Part shown: piece by piece, positions 1 to 8,000 of the stretch
Numbering within the stretch: position 1 is the first letter of the stretch
How the letters are laid out: every line of letters begins with the position of its first letter
Source: Pavlovales sp. CCMP2436
Taxonomy: Eukaryota; Haptophyta; Pavlovophyceae; Pavlovales
Direction: 5' to 3'
DNA: 10,605 nt
Assembly (NCBI GenBank): GCA_026770615.1
Contig: MU631568.1
Location: forward strand, 123,513-134,117
Translations under genes and position numbers: made by a program
Notes under the pieces: model-generated
Seen by the model: the letters and a program-made list of their open reading frames with translations, nothing else
What the model was told of the DNA's origin: nothing
The model's database searches: none

Positions 1-383
1 TCAGTGAGTGAGAACCAGTCCGGGCGGCAGAGCGGATCTGCTGCCATAAGATAGAACATGCAGCCTTGAAGGCGTCGTCTTTTCGTCTTTTGCAGTTACT
101 TTCACCATTGTTGCCCCTGCTGGCCACTCGCGCGGAGTGAGCGCTGCCTCCAGCTAGCGCCGAGAGGACTAGGCTGAGAGACGCATCAGGGCCGTATCCA
201 ACCGTTTGGAAACACTCAGTTTATAAATAACCATTTTCGCGCTCTTTTTGTACCCCGATTTGGCTCACAACCTGGCTTTTTTTAAATAGCGCAATCAGTT
301 CAAAAATAGCACAATCAGTTTAATAATAGTAAAAACCTTGTTCACCAGCCCCAGGATCGCAGGATCCACGTTATGTACTGCAA
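1..383. other. upstream non-coding region
   Basis: No open frame or RNA gene recognised. Mixed composition becomes AT-rich towards 320. A short tandem repeat AATAGCRCAATCAGTT occurs at about 286-320. TATAAATA at 222-229 is too far from the helicase ATG to assign as its promoter. Confidence 0.5.
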
Positions 384-704
384 CCACTGTTTGTATGTAA
401 TTTGCTAAGAAACTGAGCCTCAGCCTCAAATTCGCCCTTCTTATTGCCCGCGATCCCCGTAGTTTTGTCAGTCTGTGCCACCTTGTGCGGCCTTGCCCGA
501 TGCCGACTGCTTGCCATCAATTGAAGCCGACGTTAGGTCGTGTCCGTAGGATATCAGCGGTTGCCCGCTAGTTGACCCACGATGCCATGAGCTTGTGAGG
601 AAGTCTCGAGGTGCTCATGCGTATTACAGGGGATCGCGGGCAATAAGAACGGCGGGTTTTGAGGCTGAGGCTGAGTTTCTTAGCAAATTACATACAAACA
701 ATGG
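384..704. mobile_element. MITE-like element with about 75-nt terminal inverted repeats
   Basis: 384-458 is the reverse complement of 629-704 with only a few mismatches: CTGTTTGTATGTAATTTGCT.. at the outer end and CTTATTGCCCGCGATCCCC at the inner end. The 170-nt centre has no coding sequence. A non-autonomous foldback/MITE element is the likeliest reading. I see no clear target-site duplication. A fragment of the outer arm (GGCTCAGTTTCTTA) recurs at about 745-758. Confidence 0.78.
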
Positions 705-960
705 TTAAATTTTGGTTTAAATTACTATTGAAGGGCTACAAAACGAGGCTCAGTTTCTTAACACGATTCCCTGTACATCTCTTGACATGCATTGGTTTGA
801 ACAAGCGCGAAGATCCGGCCTGACTCTCATGAACATCTGGCGGTGTGAATGAAAATTTAACTAGGGCAGCGTATGCACGGTGTGAACTAAGAAACAAAAG
901 AGAGGGACTTGACAGCGTTGGTGTTCAACGCACAAGGAGCGGGGGCAAAACTGTTATAAT
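705..960. other. non-coding spacer between the inverted-repeat element and the tRNA
   Basis: Nothing coding is seen. It contains the outer-arm fragment at about 745-758 and the terminator side of the tRNA. Confidence 0.5.
947..950 (-). terminator. pol III T-run terminator for the tRNA
   Basis: AAAA on the + strand, TTTT on the tRNA strand, 10 nt past its 3' end. This spacing and length are typical of weak pol III termination. Confidence 0.55.
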
Positions 961-1032
961 GGACCTTCAGGGCTTCGATCCCCGTACCTCTGAGATGCGG
1001 ACTCAGCGCTCTACCGAGTGAGCTAAAAGCCC
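961..1032 (-). tRNA. tRNA-Ala (anticodon CGC), possible pseudogene (C33)
   Basis: A 72-nt cloverleaf on the minus strand. It has a 7-bp acceptor stem (GGGCTTT/AAGGTCC), D arm GCTC/GAGC, anticodon stem CTGAG/CTCAG with loop TCCGCAT, AGGTA variable region, and T arm CGGGG/CCCTG with loop ATCGAAG. The G3:U70 pair, the alanine identity element, is present, and the next base would give discriminator A73. The anticodon is CGC (997-999). The oddity is C at position 33 (base 1000), where U is near-universal. A TTTT pol III terminator follows (minus-strand complement of 947-950). There is no intron and no encoded CCA. It could be an active tRNA with a defective U-turn or a recent pseudogene. Confidence 0.85.
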
Positions 1033-1341
1033 ATTTACGATACATTCCATTGTTTCACTTTTTTATTTGAAGAAAACAATCAGTATCCCTTTTTCTAAAC
1101 CTTCTTTGAGTCGATCTCTGGGCTGGCAGGTTGCGCTGGGGAAGGAGGGCATGTTTGCCACGGAGGACACAGCACGGCACATCTAGGCGCATAAGGATAA
1201 CCGAGCAAGAGCAGACACTTTAAAAATCGACCTTGACGGGTCGTGGGTAGCAGTCCTGTTGACAGTCCTGCGACCCCGAGTGCTGGAACGAGTGAGGGAG
1301 GAGACACACCGTGCGCTTAGAGCTCGGCTGTTCGGCCTAGG
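1033..1341 (+). promoter_or_regulatory. intergenic region / presumed promoter and 5' UTR of the helicase gene
   Basis: This 309-bp stretch separates the divergent tRNA from the ATG at 1342. It shifts from AT-rich (1033-1110) to GC-rich (about 1230 onward). No TATA box or clear initiator is visible. The promoter role is inferred from position alone. Confidence 0.35.
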
Positions 1342-2076
1342 ATGGGCAGGAGTAAGTCCTCGACGCCCCGGCACGCGAGCGCCGCGAACGCCGCCGCCGA
1401 AGAGCCTACTGCGCGCAAGCGCGGCCGGCCCACCGAGATCGACTGCGCGCCGCTCGACGCGGATACGCTCTCGGGCTGCGTGCACCTGCAGACGCGCGCG
1501 CTGCACGTGCGCGCGCCTGCGGGTGCGCTGAGCCGCCTCGCGCTCCTGCAGCCGCCGCCGCCCACCGCCGTCCGTGCCGGCGCACGCCCGCCGGCCATCA
1601 GGGTCGCACTTGTTGGCGCGGCTGGCGCGCAAGGGGAGGCCGACGCGTGCGCGACGCTCGGTGCGCCGACCGAGGTGGTGGAGGCTATGTGCTTCCTATT
1701 GAACAAGCGGCTGCTCGTCCTGCGCCTCGCGGCTGCAGCTACAGGCAGCGAACCCGCGATTGAGCTGCTGCTGCTGCGGAGTGCCCTCGAGGCGCTGGAC
1801 GAACCAGACGGCCTGCCCCCCGCACGCGGCCGCGCGCAGGTAGCTGTCCACGCACTGCTCCGCTGGCTCTGGCCCGAGCTGGCAGGCACGGAGGCGCCTG
1901 GGGTTACCGGGCTCTCGGGCGCTTCCGGTATGGGCGCGGGCCCTGCGGTGGAGCGCGGCGAGAGCGCGGAGGCGGCTGCGGCACTGATCGCCGACCTCGA
2001 GCAGTTCACTGCGCAGCGCCACCGCGCTGCCATCACACTCGCCCAGGCGCAGACACAGGTGGAACAACCGGCTCAG
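1342..2076 (+). CDS. SHPRH: SHPRH exon 1 (N-terminus with AT-hook)
   Basis: 245 codons. ATG 1342 is the first Met after an in-frame TAG at 1318 and has a favourable context (A at -3, G at +4). Residues about 25-32 read RKRGRPTE, an AT-hook core (GRP flanked by basic residues), which suggests minor-groove DNA binding. The rest is Ala/Leu-rich with a leucine-rich stretch, and I recognise no domain in it. The exon ends with phase 0 at CAG|GTAGTG. An alternative in-frame donor (CAG|GTGGAA) ends the exon at 2058, six codons earlier. An unseen 5' exon is possible, because TAG at 1318-1320 could also be an acceptor. Confidence 0.7.
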
Positions 2077-5000
2077 GTAGTGATGGCGAGTGGGGTGCCC
2101 GGGCGCAGCGCTGCCACCGCCGCTGCCTCTTACGCCCTTGTGCCTCTTAATAATAAAAATAAAATAATAATAATCATCATCATAGCTAGCTCCCCCCGGA
2201 CCCGTGGGTAGCGCCCTGCCCGGCCCGGTGCCGCACCTGCGTCCGCAGCTACGCCCATACCAGCTACGCGTGGTCGCGTGGATGGTGCAGCGCGAGAGGG
2301 GACCTCCTCTGCTCCAATCAGCAGGCAGCAATCCCCTCGGCCAATCAGCAGGCAGCAATAGCAATCCCTTCGGCCAATCAGCAGGCAGCGCTCCGCATGG
2401 CACGGGGGCTCTGCCGCCCCATCCGCCTGTGATGCCGCCCTCGCCGACCCTGCCGTCCATGCCGCCCAACGAGCTGTGCGCCTGGCTGCGCTGCGCCGAC
2501 GGGAAGCTGATGCGCTACTGCGCGGCCAACGGCTGTCTCAGCCTCGTGCGAAGCGACTCAGGGAGCACAGCGAGAGGGGAGACTGCCTCCGCCTCCCCAC
2601 CCATCGTCGCATCCCCCACCGCTGCTGCCGCCACCAAGACAGCCACTAGGTCCGCTGGTGGCGCGCGGGCAGCGGTCACTACCGCGGCTGCCCTTGGCGG
2701 GTGGGCTGAGCCGGCTGAGCGCGTGCCCACAAGCGCAGCCAGCCTCAGACCGGGCCAGTGCTGGGTGGCAGGGACCGCCCCTCTCGCTCTCGCTCTCGCT
2801 CTCCCTGGGGGTGAGGGGAGCGCCGCGGACGCAGGCGTGCGCCCCCCCTCGCACCCTCCCTCTCACCCTCCCGCCTCCTCGCCCCCACTTTCCGCCTTGC
2901 ACCCTGCCCTCGGGGACTTGGCAAGCCTCGAGGCGGACATACCCGATGCGGCAGCGGCTGTCTCCGGCGGGATCCTGGCCGACGAGATGGGGCTCGGCAA
3001 GACGGTGGAGACAATTGGTCAGTCGGTTTTTTTTTCTTCTTCTTCTTTTACCTTCCTATTTCTAGAACCAGATTTATTCTCGAAGTTGATTATTTCTCGC
3101 GCAGCAATTTTGAGTTTGCTGCGCACTGCCTGCTGCTCGAATTTCTTCAAGTCGGAGTGTTAAATGTATCGAGCCCACTTTCGAGATCGAACCCGGACTC
3201 TATCTGCTGACTCGGACCTCCCCTCTCCCTTTCTTCCCCTCTCCCTTTCTTCCCCTCTCCCTTTCTCCCGGGGCAGCGCTGCTGTTGGCTCACCCGCGGC
3301 CGGGCAGTGTGGTGACCAGAGACACGCGCGCGGCAGAGGCGGCGGAGGCGGCGGCGGCGGAGGTGGTGGCGGCGAGAGCGATGAGGGAGGAGGGGGGAGA
3401 GGGGGGAATGACCACGGAGATCGGGATGGAGATTGGGCTGGGAGAGGGGGGCGAGGCGCGGCGAGTTGGGGCGCAGCCGATCGAGATGGGTGGCGGGAGG
3501 GGGGTGGAGGAGGTGATGGCTGTGCTAGCGGGGGCACATCCGATGGAAGTGGATGCTGCACCTACTCTCGCTCCGCCAGCAGCTCAGCCGCAGCCGCAGC
3601 TGCCGCAGCAGGGAGAACAGCAGAGGGGGCAGGGGCAGGGGGGGCAGGGGCAGGGCTCGGCGGAGGCGGGTCGGGTCGTTGCCTCCCCCCCCATCGCTGC
3701 CTCCCCCCCCGCGCGGAAGCGGCAGCGGCCCAACCCCTACCCCGCCTCTGCCATCCGCACGCCCACGCCCACCAGCTCACCGAGCCAAAACCCAAGCCCG
3801 CACCCAACAACGTTGGCAGCAGGCGAAGCAGCAACCCCACACCAACCAGCAGCAGCCGACACCGTGCCGCCCGCGCCGCCGTCGCCCGCCTTTGCCGACT
3901 CGGAGATCACGACGCTGTGCGTGCTCTGCGCGTATGATGTTATGACCAATGATATCATGATTTTATGATCAACTATATGTATCACTATTCTCAATCATGG
4001 TATTCTCAATCATATCATGATCAATCATACTATTTTCGATCATACTATTCTCAATTATATTATTGGTGTTATCACCTACTACCGCTAAAAAATAGGAAGT
4101 AATAAATGACAACGAGAATGATTGAATGCTACTAATAATAGGTGCAGTGGTACTTCTGAACACGAATAGCTGCAATAATGCTTCTAATAACTAATACAAT
4201 AACTAATAGGTGCGTGCTCTGCGGGGAGTGTAACGCACCGCGCGCCAAGGCCGCGCCGAGGAGTATCACACAGGTGTTTTGCTTTTCGAAGAGTAGTTTT
4301 TTCAACGTCCCCCAACTTGCAGCCCGAAGGCGTACGGGCATGACATGTCCTTTCAAACCAGTAGATTCGGTTCGTACTGAGTCGTACTTCATACAATTGA
4401 TTGATTTATAGTTTGCTCCAAGAAGTTTACACAGGGGCGTTCCTTCAAAGAGGAGGTTCACACACGTGCGTCCTTAGGGTGATATGAATTGTAGTTGTAC
4501 TCGCCAGCCGTATCTCTATTTTAATATTTATAATTACGGATTTGCAAGCGTGCCTCGGGGATTCGCGCGGGTATTTATTGATTTGCATTATTTGTAGTTC
4601 ATCAAAGTTATTTAGCGTTGTTCGCTTCAAGTCAGGGGGTGCTAAAAGAGCTATTAAATTTTTTTAATAAAAAGCTCCAAGGAGTTTACGCAGGTGCGTT
4701 TTTGGTATTCGTAATGTAGTTGTGCTTTTGGCGTCTCTTGTCCCTCACTAAATGAATATCAATATCAGAACCAGAGTCAGAATCAGAAGAAAATTAATAT
4801 TAAAAAGAATGCTGGAGACTGGCCTACAACGCCCATCTTGATAGCGTTGCCGTTGGCTTTTTAGCTTTCGCGCGGCGTTTGGCCGCTGAATCCGGATCAC
4901 TTAATCCGGTCAGGAATAAGTAGTCTTACACAAGGTAATTCTTATTTGTTGTCGACAAACAGGGTTAGAGCAGCAACCTAAGTCTTATGTGTCACGTCTT

Positions 5001-8000
5001 ATATTAATGAAGGGGGGTTCTGGCTGGCGTTGTCACGTCTTATATGTAACGGTATTTCATCGAGCCCAAACCGATCGGGCCGACTTGGCGCCTATTTCTG
5101 CCCTAACGCCACATTCATTGCATGTGCACTGTATTACATGAACACATGAACACATAAATACATGAACATATGAATTTATAAATTCATGAATTAATCGATG
5201 AATCAATCAATACATGAATCGAAGGCAGAGGAATTGCACCCACCCACCCACCCACCCACCCAACCAATCAATACATTGATCGAAGGCAGATGACGGCATG
5301 CGCGCTCGGGGGCGGCCTGCCTCTCAGCCAATGGCAGGGGCGCAGGGGGGGAAGGACACTGGCGGGTGGATCGGCTGCGACAACTGCGGGGGGTGGGTGC
5401 ACATGGCGTGCGCTGGGGTGGGGTGCAGCGGCGGGGAGGGGCTCGAGGCGGCCTTATTCGAGCAGGTGCTGGCTCAACTCGTGTGAACACTTTATCTTAT
5501 TTATTCATCTGGCAAGTTTATCTATAAACATATCTGAGAAGTTATCTCATACAGTCGTCCTATAAGTTCAGATTTGTCCCTTATTGCGCTCCCCTTTCGC
5601 ACATGTTCCCTTTTGCATATGGACTGCCCGCCACCCACTTCAACAAATGAGCCCCTACCGTAACCCTGAGCTGGTGGGCAGACCTGCGCATGGCCTTGTG
5701 TGCGCAAGAGATGCCTACCTCAGCCCTTGCCTAATCACTTCCGTAAGTACACGTGGGAAGTGGAATTAGTACCCCGGTCCCACCTGCAAGGCAAGCTGGC
5801 TCAATACCTAATTCATATATATCTGATAGGGATTCAAGCTGGCGTCTGACTGTTCTGAATGGTGTGCTATATTAGTGAAAGGGGGGTTCTGGCTGGCGGT
5901 GTGTCAAGTTCAAGTCAAGCTGATCTTAGCGCTCCGACGCAGGCTCCTACGCCTAAGATTACTGATGTATGAGTGTTGCGAGCTCAACGCGTTGCCTCAT
6001 TCTAATATAATGCCTTTCGTTCTCAATTCATTCTTGCGAACCTTCTATTTGAGTGACGAACCCTGCCTCATGCTCCCGAGAAGTCACACGAATGCGTTTC
6101 GAGCAATGCTAACTAACCTACTTCATGGAGATGCAGTTCCTGTGTGCCAACCCCCCCCCCCACCTAACCGGCCAAGAAATGCATACTAATTTAGTGTCCG
6201 ATTAGATTGAGATCCAGACTCTCTTGAAGGGATACTATGGAGTGATTACGGAAGATAATTCTTATTTTTTGTTGACAAATACAAAGTAAGGTATTTAACC
6301 CCCAGAAGCGGTCACACCTGTCACCTGCCAGTCAGAGGGGAAGTGCTCTCAATTTTTTACTTTTTCTGTGTGTGTCTCATAATCGCTCTTTTAACGTCCC
6401 CCGATTAAATGCCTTACCCACTCCGCTCAATCAATAAACCTAATGGTGACTGATAAACCTTCTTCAGAGATAGGAGTGCCCTGGCCCCAATAGCTGTTTG
6501 CCTCTGACTGTCTGCTCTGACTGTCTGCTCTGACTGTCCGCTCTGACTGTCCGCAGCAATCGCACTACTCATGCGCGCGCTGCGTGGCTGCCTCGGCGTG
6601 CAATTCGCCGATCGAGTCGGCCGCCTCTCTCATCGTGACGCCCGCTCCGCTGCTCGGCCAATGGGCGCGCGAGGTGCGTCTACAAATAGCCCATGCGTCT
6701 ATAAATGATCGTCTATAAATAGCCCATGCTCTATAAATAGCCCATGCGTCTATCGCTTCATTGCAGGCTACTACACGTGCAGCCCGCTGCTGCCCCACTG
6801 TAGCTCGTAGCCTTGGGTGTAACTGTACGGTGCAGTTACACCCTTGGCGCTCCAAGGCTATCGCTTTGTTGTGGGCTACTGTACGCGCAGCCCGCTGCTG
6901 CCCCAATGCATCAAGGGTGTAACTGCGCTGTCTACCACAAGTGTCGCACCTCTCCCTGCACCAAGGGTGTAAATGCACGGTCTACCAGGATTGTCGCACC
7001 TCTCACCTCACCCCCTCTCTCCTCCTCCCCACACACAGCACTGATATCCTCCTCTCCCCCCTCGCCCCCAAACAGCTGGTGAAACACGTGGCCGCTGGGG
7101 CTTTGCGAGTTGGCGATTTACCCGGGCGTGTCTCAACTCTTTTGCCCCCCCTCACCCCTCCCCCCCCCTCCTCTGAACCTCCCCCCCCCACCCCCCACTT
7201 ACACACACACAGCTGGCAAGACACGTGGCCGCTGGGGCTTTGCGGGTTGCAATTTATCCGGGCGTGCGTGCTGCGTTCTCTGCGAGAGAACCGGCGGGGC
7301 TGCGCTTGTTGAACGCAAATGAGCTCAGCGGGTATGTGCCCTAGTCGATTTATTTGATGGAAATGAGTGAATTAGTTAATGAGCGGGGCTGTGCTTGTTA
7401 AGAACAAAGGAACTCAGCGGGTACGTGCCCTAATGAATTGATAAGAAATAATTAATTAGCGGGGCTACGCTTGTTGAACGCAAATGAGCTCAGTGGGTAC
7501 GTGCCCTAGTTAATTTATTTGATAAAAATTAGTTAATGACCGGGGCTGCGCTTGTTAAACGCAGATGAGCTGAGCGTGTACGTGCCCCAGTTAATGAATG
7601 AATAACAACAATTTATTAGCGGGCTGCGCTTGTTGAACGCAAATGAGCTCAGCGTCTAAGTTTTGAAAATATTCGAATTTATGAACTGCCCACTGTCTGC
7701 TGCGCATTGTCTGCCTCTGACTGTCCGCATGCCCACTGACTGCCTCTGACTGTCCGCATGCCCACTGACTGCCTCTGAATGTCCCCATGCCCACTGACTG
7801 CCTCTGACTGTCCGCATGCCCACTGTCTGGTCACACTGTCACACTGTCTGCTCCCACTGTCACACTGTCTGCTCCCACTGTCCGCGTGGCACACTTTGAC
7901 TGTCTGCCCCCCCCCTGTTTGAGTAGGTATGACGTGGTGCTCACAACCTTCGATGCGCTGCGAGCCGATCTCCACCATGTCGTACGGGGGGCGGACGGAA

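Larger units (their letters stand above)
4274..5327 (+). other. intron 4 (about 1054 nt)
   Basis: No coding sequence recognised. It contains diverged copies of the exon 4 donor region at about 4416-4443, 4446-4475 and 4675-4703 (consensus like GGAGTTTACRCAGGTGCGT). It also has an AT-rich middle, a near-palindromic TTGTCGACAA stretch at 4934-4961, a 26-nt segment flanked by 15-nt direct repeats (4990-5045), ATGAA/CATGAA repeats at about 5138-5220, and a CACCC microsatellite at 5236-5262. A 26-nt TCAATCAATACAT..GAAGGCAG unit occurs twice (5203-5230 and 5264-5290). Confidence 0.65.
5466..6556 (+). other. intron 5 (about 1091 nt)
   Basis: No coding sequence supported. It holds the dispersed modules shared with introns 4 and 14 (5826-5907). 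A second AATTCTTATTT..GTTGACAAAT unit at 6254-6281 resembles 4934-4961. There is a C-tract at about 6151-6162. The 3' end is an exact four-copy 13-nt tandem repeat (6503-6554) that runs straight into the acceptor CCGCAG. Confidence 0.7.
6674..7212 (+). other. intron 6 (539 nt), layered tandem repeats
   Basis: After the donor come near-tandem TCTATAAATAGCCCATGCG units (6675-6756). A pair of about 50-nt units with a CAGCCCGCTGCTGCCCCA core follows (6750-6799 and 6858-6907). A hairpin lies at 6811-6847. Two consecutive 50-nt units cover 6907-6956 and 6957-7006. Then come pyrimidine tracts and a decayed copy of the exon 7 5' end with its acceptor (7071-7131). The real acceptor ACACACACAG is at 7212. 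Confidence 0.75.

Noticed and set aside
1317..2469. Long minus-strand open frames opposite exons 1-2 (1317-2036, 1696-2469)
   Set aside because: They are antisense to GC-rich coding sequence that carries the conserved helicase motifs. Their translations show only Arg/Ala/Ser-rich composition and no recognisable motif.
3170..3216. tRNA-like piece on the minus strand (CCGGGTTCGATC resembles a T arm)
   Set aside because: No matching acceptor, D or anticodon stems could be built around it. It lies inside intron 2, probably by chance or as a very degraded tRNA-derived fragment.
5584..5769. Small open frame in intron 5 as a PHD exon
   Set aside because: It has no Cys/His pattern fitting the missing CxxC. 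The real last ligands are in exon 6 (SCARC), which is phase-consistent.
5466..5805. Possible exon 5 end duplication (GCTGGCTCAA shared at 5470 and 5792)
   Set aside because: Only 10 nt match with no flanking similarity, which is too short to claim.
6690..6740. TATAAAT boxes as promoters
   Set aside because: They are part of a tandem repeat inside intron 6 with no transcription unit starting after them.
7295..7660. CRISPR-like spaced repeats
   Set aside because: The units include coding sequence and a splice donor of the adjoining exon, spacers are AT-rich and similar to each other, and the host is eukaryotic.
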